This document shows, one piece after another, positions 37,792-50,065 of a stretch of 64,000 nucleotides of DNA. This DNA is from Caenorhabditis remanei (lineage: Eukaryota > Nematoda > Chromadorea > Rhabditida > Rhabditidae). The notes below the pieces were generated by a model. The model was not told the DNA's origin, made no database searches, and worked only from the letters and a program-made list of their open reading frames with translations. A program made the translations under genes and the position numbers. The stretch covers positions 13,204,587 through 13,268,586 of the forward strand of contig NC_071333.1 in NCBI RefSeq assembly GCF_010183535.1, in the 5' to 3' direction. Within the stretch, counting starts at the first letter, position 1; each line of letters starts with the position of its first letter.

Positions 37792-38990
37792 ATTAAAACA
37801 TATTCTATTAACAATTGTGTTTCTCACTTTAAATACCATATAAACGTGTACCATTTGTTATTGTAGCAGTTGTTTTTCTGATTCATTTTGTCTATGAATA
37901 TCTCAAAAATATGAGATACCGTGCACGTTCACTTTACACTTGAAAACAAACAAGTTTGCTCCGGTAGAGAAAAATTCTTAGAAATCATCTGACACGGCGC
38001 ATGAATTCAACGCCTAGAAATTATAGTTTGTTTCCGAGATAGTTATCTGATGAAAACAGTATTGGTGTTCATTTTTTGACCACTTGACCACTACTACATA
38101 TTGTTTTTCTACCCATGTCTCCCGGGCTGTCAAAGTTTGGTACAACTAATATATGGAGTTTTGAACTTCAAACGTCAGTAAAACGTATATTTTTGTAGAA
38201 AACAGTATCAAAGTTTGCCAAATAACTAATAAAAGTGTGGAAAACATTCATGTAAAATTCTTATCTCGATGGAATCGCTGAAACAATTTTTAGAAACCTC
38301 TAATCGTCAAATGCTGCATATCTGGTACCGATGTCAGACCCGTTCCGCAGCAAAATTATACATTCATCCGGTATTCTTGGTTTCGATATTTATGGAACTT
38401 GTTATTTAAACAATTGAGAATATTCAGAACCGTTTTCCGACGGGCAGAATCTAACCGGCCCGATATTTGACTAGCCTGCTTCAAATATCTTTAACACTCT
38501 TAAAGAATGCAATTTCAATTAATAAATACCTATTTGGAAATATTTCTACAGTGTTTTGTACTGTTTACTTGGCCCTATCTCCATGTTTCTAAAGGCGGTT
38601 TCCAACATAACATTTTGTCATTCAGCGGGCAGAGATAGAAAATTGGGACATTGTTTACTTTTCCCAGAAGCAGAACGCAATACGCAATACGCTGGTCGCA
38701 GTAGTCGGACGCGTTCGTTGCGAGACCCACACAGATCGCGCGTCTAGATAAGATGGGTCATCAGAAGGCAGTTGGGACTCCATCTCTTCATTCTTCCAGA
38801 CTGCCTACCGGAATGGCTGGTCTTTTATTGATTTTTATTGAAACCTAATCCCCCCCGTTTTTCTTCCTATATATTTTTCCTGCATCTTACAACAATTGGA
38901 CAATCGAATCCATCCTGTGAAAACTCGAAGGACTGCAAGTGCGGCTTCATCGTGAGTTTATATTTTATTACAATTCCATCAAAGAGAAAT
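37792..38990. other. Intergenic stretch before the SET-like gene
   Basis: Mostly AT-rich. A patch at 38320-38480 carries CCGGCCCG-type motifs resembling those at 19395-19575. At 38753 an ATG opens MGHQKAVGTPSLHSSRLPTG, which could be a first exon of the SET-like gene, but the splice to it is not clear. Confidence 0.4.
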
Positions 38991-39000
38991 TTTTAGCGTA

Positions 39001-39558
39001 AGGCTCATTGAAATCTACTCATACAACACGGATGGCCGATTGGAGTTGAGCGGCTACAACTTCGAGCAAGAACGAATAGTTGTAGAATGCTTGGACGCGT
39101 GTAGCTGCTCGAGACAGCAGAAAACTGTCGTAGTGTACTACGAGGAAGTGTCGAGAGGGTTCGCTATACGAGTTGCTGAAAAGAACAAAAAAGGAGAATT
39201 TGTTTGTGAACACGTCGGAGACATAAAAGTGGCCAAGGAGAATCAGACGGGCAAGAAGCGAGATAAAAGTTATGATGCCGCCTTGAAAGTTTATGATAAG
39301 GAACTGGCTATCTGCTCGGCGAATATTGTGTGAGTCAATAAAATTGTGAAATGTAGATTAATTGTTTTAACTTTCAGAAACATTTCCCGATTCATGGCTC
39401 ATGCCTGTGCCATTTTTATGGAGGCGTACAATCGAGAGACTGAATCCAGCGCCATCGTCCCCCGCATCGGAGTATACGCCTTGAAGAATATCGAAGAAGC
39501 AGGAGAGGAGGTTACGATTCGAGCAGACAATGAGACAAACAAAGAAATATTATATTGA
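39001..39558 (+). pseudogene. Degenerate SET-domain (histone methyltransferase-like) gene
   Basis: Two exons, about 39001-39328 and 39379-39558, joined through a 50-bp intron. The pre-SET tail is recognisable (ERIVVECLDACSCS, compare the family's VECNxxCxC), followed by QQKTVVVYYEEVSRGFAIRV and GEFVCEHVGDI, the first SET strands. The second exon gives NISRFMAHACAIF, matching the SET motif RFxNHSCxPN with Asn and Pro-Asn lost, then PRIGVYALKNIEEAGEEVTI, where the catalytic DY that normally follows is missing. A piece of the pre-SET cysteine cluster after C.C is also deleted and no post-SET is present. The upstream exon cannot be joined cleanly: the frame with SCENSKDCKCGF, which resembles pre-SET, runs into a stop after the junction. 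Methyltransferase activity is unlikely. It may be a pseudogene or a diverged, catalytically dead copy. Confidence 0.6.
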
Positions 39559-39826
39559 TGTTGTCATATAATACATTTTTCTTTAATAAAAATGATTTAT
39601 TCAATCTTTTGTTGTGCGAGAAACAATAAAAACCAGGCGAGAATTATGATAACATACAACAGGAAAGGGGATAATAAATGTATAAGATGAACTGTAGGAC
39701 CCGCAAAGAGTTCAAATTTTCGGAAAAATAGTCTGTAACGGCAGTTGGCGGATTCGAGACGCAAAAGTTGGTTCGGCGACGGTTTTGGTGAAGAAGGGTG
39801 CAAGTTGATCGTGGAATAAAAGAAGA

Positions 39827-40385
39827 GTAAGTAATACAAATGTATTTACAAGTCCTGTGATAAAATTGAACTTATTGTCTTCATTACATTTGTTGAACTT
39901 ATTGTCTTCATTTGGGAACTGATTCATGGATAACTTCACAGCTTCAGAGTAATAAGGAAGCTGAATGACTCTTCACCATCAAGAGCATATACACATTGGG
40001 AACATCCAGGCAGTATATCAAAACAAGATTTTAGCTGAAATCACAAATTGTAAACTGAAACATTTCACAAAACTTGAGACTATGCAATCACAGAATTTCA
40101 CTACATTTCATTTATCAAAAACGCATATATAAACCAAAAAAGCTTTGCGCTATGAGTGAAAACTATTCATACGTACCAGTAATTACTTTTTAAGCAAGAA
40201 AGAAATCTTCAGAGAACGAGAGTTCAGGTAAGGATGCTAGGTTTGATGTTTATATGGAAGATGCGACCATTGTTCTGAAATGCCTGCGGCTCATAATTTT
40301 GAATAGCTGTTTGGATACATCTACAGAGGTCAGTCATAAATAATGTATTTTATATAACTTGGTTTAGTGAAAGAAGTTTCATGTA
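39827..40385. repeat. Duplicated segment, copy B
   Basis: Second copy of the segment at 36088-36735, same orientation, about 3.7 kb away. Its left end extends into a minus-strand open frame (39712-39926) reading KLSMNQFPNEDNKF then a hydrophobic stretch FITGLVNTFVLLTLLLF and ending QTIFPKI. Copy A retains a similar hydrophobic stretch, ITGLANIFVLLIVF. The upstream exon-like piece ends at a stop after NIKPSILT. A small membrane-anchored protein is conceivable; a decayed pair is equally so. Confidence 0.7.
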
Positions 40386-40849
40386 GAGGATACAAGAGCT
40401 TCAAGAGATAAACGAGCACTACCGATACCAAATGATGCAGTGACTACTGGAAAAAATGTGCAAAATTGGGAAAAAGAGTATGTTCGGAAATTCTAGAACC
40501 AAACAATAATTATTCATATTATTCAGAAAATCTCTTCCGAAAGACATACAGAAATGAGAAGCCTGGATGCTCTAAAAGAGCCGAAACTCGAGACAATTGA
40601 AGAAGGTCAACAGGAATTTCAAGAGTATAACAAAAAGTGTGTGTGTGTTCGAAAAGTGCCAAAGCCTGAGCCAATCCCAGAAGAGAAGTTAAAGAGAAAC
40701 CATATTTCCGAGTCAAATCCGAGACAAATGAAATTTGCGTCATTCAATCCACCAAATACTGCCTGAATGTTGAAACAAATCTGCGTGACAATCTGGTAAA
40801 GGAAGTCTATGTTTGTGATAAACTGACCATCAGATTCGATTTTCTACAG

Positions 40850-41100
40850 TGATCTTTGGCCCCTGGACCACATTAAAAAGTAGAATTGGATCTGATGCTG
40901 ACTGCGAGAGCAGATGGCACTAAAATGCAGCCAGTTGTTCTTCTCTCAAAACAGCAAATGGATAGTGTGGATCAGAAGGAATTTGAAAATAAACTCCATT
41001 TGAAGCAATACAATCAAGACTTGTTTTTTTGCAACTGGACCAGACCAGACAGAATTTTGAGACAAATAAACTTGCAATGTCTGTTTTTTAGTTGTCCCTG
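40850..41100 (+). pseudogene. Remnant of a pogo/Tigger-type DDE transposase
   Basis: The stretch translates to LMLTARADGTKMQPVVLL, resembling the strand around the first catalytic Asp region of DDE_1 (pogo/CENP-B type) transposases, followed by SKQQMDSVDQKEF. Frames on either side contain stops and no terminal inverted repeats were found. A piece at 40554-40766 (MRSLDALKEPKLETIEEG) may be more of the same decayed element. It is too short to be active. Confidence 0.4.
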
Positions 41101-41367
41101 TTTTGAATGCAAACCCGAGACTGCTGATTTCCGGTCATTTTTCTGTACATTCGAACGTTCAAAAATTTAATACAAGTATAATAATCTTTGAATAATCCGA
41201 GATTTGCTGGCCATTTGATCACAACTGTGACCCAACAATTTTTCAGAAGTTAAATATTTATGCTTCCATGAGAAATATGAAACACTTTGATAGAAGGAAA
41301 ATTGATGAGATTTGATGAGAACTTGAGGCAATTGTACTAGAATGAACATTCATGCTTTAAGGGGTAA

Positions 41368-44300
41368 TTACTGAGTTGGACGGTAATCAAAGACACATTG
41401 TTCGATGAGGAGATCACGGAGTTTTTGACGGAACGGTTCGGCTTCCTTCATTTTGTGTTCTAAAAATTGAATGTTATTATTGTGTTCTTTTTATTTTGAA
41501 GCATACTATGTATATGAGTGACTGTGATGAAAGTCTCATTGAGCGCTGTCAAAGCTCCGTATCGGGCTGAGAAATTCACTTTATCTGTAATCATGGATTG
41601 AGACGCTGTCGTGATGAAATAATTCTACCTTGAGTAATAAGTAATACCATAAGACACTGCATACTTGACTTCACAGATTTTTCAAGTTGCTCTTTGCCTT
41701 CATCGCTCAGATTTTCCGGCGAAGCTGAAAATAAAACAGAAAGTTTCAGTTTATCATACACCCCCATGAATGTTTCTGGAATGCTATGTGAAAGTTTCGT
41801 CATGTTTCCCATTGGTTCATTCTATGTGCTGATAGCCTGCTCTGTACTATGCTCTTTGTACCCACCGATCGTGAAAAAAAGCATTTGCAGCGTTAACACC
41901 AATTCATCGATTGTGAACTCTTCTCTGTGTAATGGATCAAGAATAGTAACAAACATTTGTGTATAGTCGGCGTGGATGACAGTTCCCCTGTAATACATTA
42001 TTAGATGATGAGGCATGATTGGATTTCTTTTCCCTCTGCCTAATATGAATGTACTTTTGATAGGATAGGAAGACAGTGATCATAAGACACAAACCAAAAC
42101 TATTTTTAATCTTGATCATTCAATCCTGTCTCCGGTCTGATCTCATCAGTAAAATAAAACATATTAACTCACGATTCAATCATGGCCTGGATAATGTCTG
42201 TACCGTCTGGCATTACAACTCTTCGATGTTTTTCGAAGTAGCTTTCAATTGCTTGAATAGCGATTGCTATCGTGAAACATGAAGTACGGATAAGCTCCTC
42301 CTAAATAAGTATACGATTAGTCAGATCCTATATCGTATCGGATAATCCAGGCAGAACACGCAAGATGTTCTCCTACCTTGTCGGAGTCTTTGAATTTTCC
42401 CAAATCCGGCAATCGCTTCGCAAATTCGATTGCGGATACCAAATCTATTGTAAGCCATTCCGGAAGATCACGTTTTGTTTGAGATATCTCCTGAAATAGA
42501 AATGAGTAGAACGTTATCAATGCATCTTTTCTTCTTGATGTTTCGGATCAGAAATCGTGATTATGAAAGAAAATGAGAAACTGCACGTAGACAGTACCTT
42601 GTAATTTGAGAGATTATCAAGGAAGCTTTCCATATTCAGAAGTTTGCTGATATGTATGTCGACTTCTTCCAGGCGGATATCACATTTTCTGTAAATGAAT
42701 CACTTTTAATTGTTGTTTTTGTTACAATGCATCTGAATAAGATCCCTAGAGTTGTGATGATATTCTTGATAACACGACATTACCAAAGAAACTTTATTTC
42801 CTGGTCAGCTGATACAACAAATCCCCAGTGAGAACTTGCCAAAAAGTGTTACGGTATCTCTGTTTTATAACTTCCTCTATCATCAACCAATACACACAAA
42901 CGTTCTTGATGTGATGCCCTACAACTAGTTCTCTCAATGATTATTATGTGATCCCTAACACTGCGAGAAACAACAAGGAAGTAATTGGGTGACAAACGCA
43001 TGTCTTTCACTTTTCTTTTATTTCTTGCAACCCCGAAGATGTTGGTCAACATCATTCTAGCCATAAAAACGAGTTCATTGATCTACCTGAATTTGCTGAT
43101 GAGTCGAAGGGCTTGTCGCAAGCAGGAAGCTGTTTCGGTAACTTTTGGAATGGCGGTGGAAGTACTCTGAACGTGCTTTAATTAGTATCCAAGGTTGTTT
43201 TGATTCGGCACTAATGCAGTTTTTACGGTTTGTTCCCTGATAAAATTTGCAACAAGGAACAAAGAAATAAAAGGGAGTGGAGGAAGTCGTTTATCTATTG
43301 TGATCACATGTCTCAAAGCTTCCTCGTCGAAGACAGGGGCCAAGAGATGAATTGATTATCTTATTCCTATGCGGTCGAACGTTTTGAAGTTTTGATCATA
43401 GTACGCTACGTCGGTCTTTGATAACATGGGCTACACTTCAATGATAGAAAACACTTACGTTCGTTTTTGTTCTTCTCCTATCAGCGCACACAATTAAATA
43501 ATACATGTTCACGATGTTTGATACTAAATTCTTTCAACAGAAATCAAGTCTTATATGCAGTAACTCGTGGGAAACTTTAGAATATAATGGAGCAAATGAT
43601 TTTCAATAAAAGGGGCTAATCGGATTTGCTAGCATTTGACACATCACAACGCCAGATGATGTTGGGTGGAGTTCTATGCACATTCAATCAAAAAAATGTG
43701 ATGTGTCAATTCAGATTAAACACGCAAGCATATAGCTAGAATATAGGATAGAGTATTTCCAGAAAACTCACCGGCTGAGAAATTGACGCCAGATACGTGT
43801 CCGTTGCAGTTTTTCCCTCGTTGGCCAGAAATCCAGAAGTGACAGCTGAAAACATATTTGAAGGTTTCATAAACCACTTGTCCATAGAGAACCAGAGTAT
43901 ACAGACTATCTTGAAGTTTACGGCAGGTTCTATCAAAGATGAATGTTCCGATGGTCGAAAACGATAAAGAACAAAAGTGATGTCAATCAGTAAGATACAA
44001 ATCTCTTTTTGGATAATTGCACTCCAGACACCTAGTTTGTAATTTCCTTATTTCAATTTCTGACCAAAGAAACAACAAAATATTTTACCCACCTTCCTTA
44101 CGCATTCCTTGCTGAAGACAACGATCTAGTCTACAACTTCGACACTTGATACGTGCTCCTGCAAACAACAAATTCAATTCCATGTTCGGGGAATACAACG
44201 AAAACAAAATAGGTCAGTAAGAAAAACGTGTGTAGAGCTATTGTTCGGCAAATTAGGACCGTTGTTGTACAAATGTAGACTAAAATCAGTGAGTTTAAAA

Positions 44301-47029
44301 TTAAAAGAGACCATACACGTGATGTGCCCTACTCTAGGGAATGTGGAAACGCTTATGTCAGAATTGCACTTGTGTGATCACTGATTACAGACCAGTCCGT
44401 GCATTTTTGCGGCCGGTACTATGGACAAGTGATCTGTCTGTCTAGCGTTTTTGTTCTATACTCAATGCCTTTGATAGCTGAGAAGGAAATAAGAGACATG
44501 GAGTCAATTAAAAGAAGAACACTACTTCTAGCACGTAGTGAAATAAAAAAGAAGAAAAATGATCACAAAAATAACAAACAACTCAAATCCATCTTATTTA
44601 TAAGAAGGAAGTGTTTTGAGTGAAAAAGTAAAGAAGACTTAGACTACGTTTAAACTGGAATTGTGAGCTCAAACCAGAGATGATTTGATTTTTGCTCTTG
44701 AGTTCCGAACAGAAATTGACACATCTCTTTTTTATTTTGCGGTTAACAAAATCAGAACCGGAGTAGAATACTGACAACACAACACACCCGAAAACGACAC
44801 ATTCAAGTGATTTTGGCCGGGTCAACACGGATTAAATATCTTTCTTGAGAGTAGGTGAACTCAATGAACGTTTTGTGATGTGATCATTTGGAAAAAATGG
44901 ACTGATTTTTTTTGTCAACGAGATAATTGATCGAATTCTATTTTTTGATTTCTAGTTGTTTAGCGTGCCAATTCAAATCAAGAAAAGAAATGAAAAACTA
45001 GAATGAATTCATTCAGAACCTTTCCAGACCTTCAGAACCATTCTTTTAGAAAACAGACACTCATTGTACTCTGATGTTTGACAACCCGTTCTACTTTCAA
45101 ATCCCTTTTCTCCCGTCAGTCACTATCTATTAGTTTCAAAACGTGACAGACAATTATAAAAGCCCAAACTGCAGTGTGTTCAACTGACCAAGTTCACTTT
45201 CATACGTCAAAACAAAGTACAACTGGCGACCAAATCGACTACGTAATCAATGAATGAAACTTGCCACGCTTGAAATTATTTGCAACTACAAACAATACTA
45301 TTTGAACTTACCGGGCACCAGTCGCATGGCTGTCAGACAATTTGAGTCGGAGCGAATACATCGAAAACTAGATCCAGAGAGAACACATCGCCGGAAAAAG
45401 GTTTTGCATCCGTTACATGAAGCAACCTATAATTGAAAAAGGCATTGTTAGAAAAATACAATACCCAAAGAAACTGTAGAATATCAACAAAAATGTCAAA
45501 ACTTACATTATAATGATAACCTGTAGCAGGCCATAAACAAACTGCACATGGTAGATCGAAAACTCTTCTTTCTCTAACTTGGGACACGGTTGGCTGAAAA
45601 AAGACTGTTTACTCATTGAACCTTTCGAGATCTTGGTTTCCAAATAACCCCCGAATCGCACTTTTTTGTGTTGCCACCAACAAGTTTATTTTACACGAAA
45701 CGGACATTACAGATAGTTCAGTCAGAGTCAAACATTATTTATTCAGTGACGTGGTAACGGCAAGTATTATTTTCAACTGTTACTTCCAAACAGCACTGAC
45801 TCATGCTGGAATAATCACTTGTCAACTGATAGCAATACATGTTTTGTTTTTTTTGTGATCATCAAAAGTATAATTTGTGCCAGTATAAAATTTCAGAAGG
45901 ATTTGAAATTAATTTCTTTGATGTACAGTTTTCCGGTACAAGGCACATAGAATGTCTAGTCTCCTGAATTAGTTGTAACATTTCGAACATGTGGGCGGTC
46001 GAGGACTTTTAAGGATCAAAAAGTGGCTAAAGTCAATTCTTCCGGCAAAGTCTACAACACTTGAACGTACAGTGACCGGCTGGCGCACTTCACACCGTTT
46101 TGCCGCTCGAATCCGATCAAAACACAGAAAGTAAACGGGCATCCATAATTCATCTAATTAGTAAATTCTTTTTGACTGCAGTCATGTAAATTATATAGAT
46201 CAGTTGAAAAAAAAACCTTCGCTAGACTTACGCCTCTAAATTACACCTTTCATAAACGTTCGTGTGCTCAATGCACAAACTACGACTATTTGTTCAATTA
46301 AAATTCTCATGTAGAGTTTTTTATAACATCGGTTAGAACAGGTACGCCATTATTGTTATCAATGATACGTATTATGCTACGAGCAAACTTTTTGTCTCTG
46401 TAACAAATCATGATGTGCTCAGTAATTGTTTGAGAATACGGAATTATCGTAGTTTTGTAGCCTTGAGAATGAATGAGAAATTAAGGTTTTAAGAAAATTG
46501 TAGTACTGTAAGAAAGCAGGAACTACGGCATAAGGCACAAGCTACGGTTTGCAACAGGAAATTCAATTATAATTGAAAATAATCCATAAGATCAAGATGG
46601 TTAATCATTTTCTTATCGATAAAATGATTTCATTTTTAAAATACGTTTGCAATTAAAATGATGAATCAGTAAATTGATAAAAGCTGAAGAGTAATAACGT
46701 TTTTGAATTGTTGTTTTTTTTTTAAATTTTGCAACAGTCTAGTATACAGTTCAAGAGTTCACACACAGGGCGAGGGCAAGACACCGTACACCAGAAGAAT
46801 AGATACAATCTTCCTGTTTCGATGACAATGCGGGATAAGAGTTTTCATATTCATATTTTCTATGCAATGCAATTCAAACCTGTGGAGAATTCGATTTGGA
46901 TAAAGGAGGTGATGGTGTCGATTCTGGTGTTGAGCACGAATTGGAAGTTGCGTAAGACAGCTCGACAGTATAATCAATGTACGATGAATAGTTGACGTGA
47001 TTGATGAATAGAGGCGCGTTGAGGATCAT
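41368..47029 (-). CDS. Nuclear hormone receptor 3 (nematode supplementary family)
   Basis: About eleven exons on the minus strand. The start is the ATG at 47029 (MILNAPLFINHVNYSSYIDY), since frames upstream are stopped and a TTTTAG acceptor near 47075 could take a spliced leader. The A/B region is Ser/Pro-rich (SCSTPESTPSPPLS). The DNA-binding domain spans three exons: LPCAVCLWPATGYHYN (45590-45509), [16 protein letters not shown] and FRCIRSDSNC (45427-45314), then IKCRSCRLDRCLQQGMRKE (44159-44096). The normally invariant Gly-Asp after CAVC is LWP here. The ligand-binding domain follows: IDLVSAIEFAKRLPDLGKF, LIRTSCFTIAIAIQAIESYF, and VNFSARYGALTALNETFITV, ending FDYRPTQ with TAA at 41368-41370. 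Two introns exceed 1 kb (about 42690-43770 and 44160-45310). P-box CNGCK as in the other two receptors. Confidence 0.87.
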
Positions 47030-49990
47030 ACAGCCGGAATGAGGTCGATAGTTGGAATATATTGACAACGCTCACTAAAAGTTCAATTAAGGTTTACTGT
47101 GGTTTATGAACTATTCTATGAAAAAGTGTAAAAAAAACGTGAAAGTAACAAACAGTTGAATATGAAAGATTGGCTAGTTAATAACGATCGGAACTCACCG
47201 ACCACCGAGGAGGAAGAGGTTTTCGGGTGGTGGGCGAGGACGAAGGCGGGGCTTGATGTTAAGATGCGCACCGGCAACGGTTGGTTCTCCAACGATCTGC
47301 CCTCAGACGCAGCAGCAACATTATGTTGGTCAACGAACCGGGCCGCCCCTCACGGACAGACGGAAACTGTTGGAGAATACCGCATAGGGTCTTCGATCAT
47401 TGTGTCTAGTTTGATGGTGATGAGGAAGTTATAAGATATGATTGGGCACCGCTGATCGGAGATGTCAATATCAGGTGGATCCTGAACACTGCCTCCGACT
47501 CATAAAATCATGTCGCCCACCCGCTGAATAATGTCTTGATAACGCTTCAATAGTTCAAGAAAACAGTTTCACCTCTGTTTGATTGGTGTATTCGCCATTT
47601 ACGGAACTTTTATCTCTTATCAATATAATTTAAGGATGTGGCAAACAATATCCGCGTCACAATCCGCAAGAGTTCGAGTTTTCATGTTTTGTAGCAGGCG
47701 GCAAATACACCCCCGGCACCCTCGTACATACTATCGCAATTTTCGATCAATTCTATTCGCGTATTCCAACAATGAGCGCAGGGGCACCATGGGATGATGT
47801 CATTTTTTGAGGGAATCTTCATTTGAATCTACGTACTCGAAAAAGGAAATCGTTCTTTGAATCGACTTCCGTTGAAGTTTTTCAGTTTACAAAATTCCTG
47901 ACCTAAAACAATAAAAATCAAGAATTTTGAGTTCATACAAGACCCTTAGAAGAGTTATACCAAAAATGAGTAAATAGCTTCTATATTAGGTCTTTGTTAT
48001 TGTTGTTTATACCAAAAACGAAAGAGTTTGTACGATGCATCCTTCTACCAGTGTTCCCCAAATAGAAGCTTGCAGAAGAGCTTGTTAATTATTCCGGGTA
48101 GCCGAACAAATTTTGACGTTTTTGTATGGTCATTCTGCGTATTCTTTCAAAAAAAAATTTTAAAGTTGAAATGAATCAAATAAGACACCAAGACCGATTT
48201 ATTACTGGAGTATATACCAAAACTTGGAACCAATTATTTGTTTGATATGGTTTCATGCGGATGTCATTCATTCAGAACAAGCTGAATTTCTGGTATATGA
48301 CTTGCAGAAAAGAAAACATTTTAAACGTGATAATTTCTGAACGATCATTATATATCACGAACAAAAGTTAGATGAAGGCGGGGAGCAAAAGAACAGCAAG
48401 CTATTAGACTGTGGTGAGCAAAGCCACCAATTTTGTTTGCCGCTTCGAGATAAGCAGGCGTGTTGTTGTTCAGAACTTAGTTTGACCTTATTCAAAATAC
48501 TTCCAAAAGTTAGAAATCTAAGAGAAATCTAAAGATATTGCATGAACATTTTGAATGGAGAAGACACTTTCTTTAATATCATTGCATTACCCATAAAAAG
48601 AAGACTTTCGTGCAACTACTGTATGACAATCAAATTATTTTGATAAAACACACATTTCGGCGAACAGTTCTCCTACATTTCTGTCGTCTTCTGCCCAGTC
48701 AATTGTTTCTACCAAAAAAAATTCATGAGCAAACAACATCCTTTGATATTTCGATCGCAGTGAACGTATCTTTTGTCTTACTGCCTGCTTCTTTTATAAA
48801 TGTGATTCTGAAAAAGTGCTTCATGTCATGTCAGCAATGATCAGATGTCATGTTAGGATGCGCTTCGATAAACTGTCAATGGTCATCAGTAACGAACTCT
48901 AACTTTGGACTTGTGCTCTGCCATTTCTCGAAATCACTCCAGGCTTCCCTACATTATTTTTCTCTCTGACGTACTTTTGGTTCTGTATGACCTATTTTAT
49001 GTTTGATATTTTTCAAACTCGCAATGTGACAGAACTATTCATTGTCTGTGCAGAATTTTCATAATGACATAGGTGCACTTTCAGATTTCATTTGACGTCT
49101 CTCATTTTCTAATTATAGTCTTGATGTGAATTGAATGTCTAGCGATCTTGAGATTGTCTTTAGTTCTCCGATTTCATCAAATTCATTGAGAAATAGTGCC
49201 TCATGTTGATAGGTCACAATTAGGTAGTCTGATTGCATATTCTACAAACAGACAAATTCTCTGAAACAAGTGACATAGGCTAGAACTGAATATCTTTTCC
49301 GCAACATCCTTATTTTGGATTAATAAATTTCATATCAAGAAGAATCTACGATTCAAAAATTTTTCTCATTGAAAAGTATTCGCGATCAACCGTATGAACA
49401 TTTGATCTGCTAAATGGGATGTTGCTGATACAGATCTTCGCTAAATCGGAGACTCGTACCTGAGTGCCTGTCCATTGAATAAAATGATCTGGATAAAAAA
49501 TATATTGCAAAAGGGAATATTTCAGCCGGAAGTTCAAACAAAATATTATTCGAAAAACTGAAAAATTTATTTCAAGAAAAGCAATTTCAATGTAGGTTGG
49601 TCTAATTTCTGAAATCGCACTTCTGCAAAAGTAAGTGAGAAACACAGTGAACGTATTTTCTTGTGACATGACAACCATTGAAAACATTTTTCCAAATTTA
49701 ACATATGATCCGATGAATGTAAACGGAACCGACACCGCCACAAAACAACTTCCAGGTTTCTATCCGTAGATAAATCATTCCGTTTTCAACTTTCAATGAG
49801 GAAAACCAGTCAGAGTGCCGCAATCATTGGCCGGAATCTTGTTGGAAAATTTACATATAAGTGGGCCATCAAAGGCAGCGATCACACACCATTTTTATTT
49901 CCCTCACTCATTTACATTTTCCTTATCCAGCAGTTTCGCCGACGACCGGATCCAGACTGTGTCGGCTGCTCAGCGGGAAACAAATTTTCA
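47030..49990. other. Non-coding interval between NHR3 and the collagen gene
   Basis: A GC-rich patch at 47190-47420 directly upstream of NHR3 contains a CGGTGGTCG followed by GTGAGTT on the minus strand and may be a non-coding first exon or promoter. The rest to 49,990 is AT-rich with no supported exon. A 131-codon minus-strand open frame at 49346-49741 is hydrophobic but has no recognisable family motif. Confidence 0.45.
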
Positions 49991-49996
49991 GGATAG

Positions 49997-50003
49997 TATA
50001 AAA
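49997..50003 (+). promoter_or_regulatory. TATA box of collagen gene
   Basis: TATAAAA lies 69 bp before the collagen ATG. About 50 bp further on TTTTCTACAG (ending 50053) is a spliced-leader-type acceptor. Strong TATA boxes are usual for cuticle collagen genes, which are switched on at moults. Confidence 0.6.
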
Positions 50004-50065
50004 CCGCCACTCAGTTTTATCATTATTCATTCTTTCTTCTTGCTTTTCTACAGTCAGATCTAAAC

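Noticed and set aside
47156..47434. 92-codon plus-strand open frame
   Set aside because: Antisense to a GC-rich probable promoter or 5' UTR of NHR3; no similarity and no splice sites of its own.
49346..49741. 131-codon hydrophobic open frame on the minus strand, possible chemoreceptor piece
   Set aside because: No seven-transmembrane motif or splice-linked neighbour exons; it begins at a non-ATG codon and lies in AT-rich intergenic DNA.
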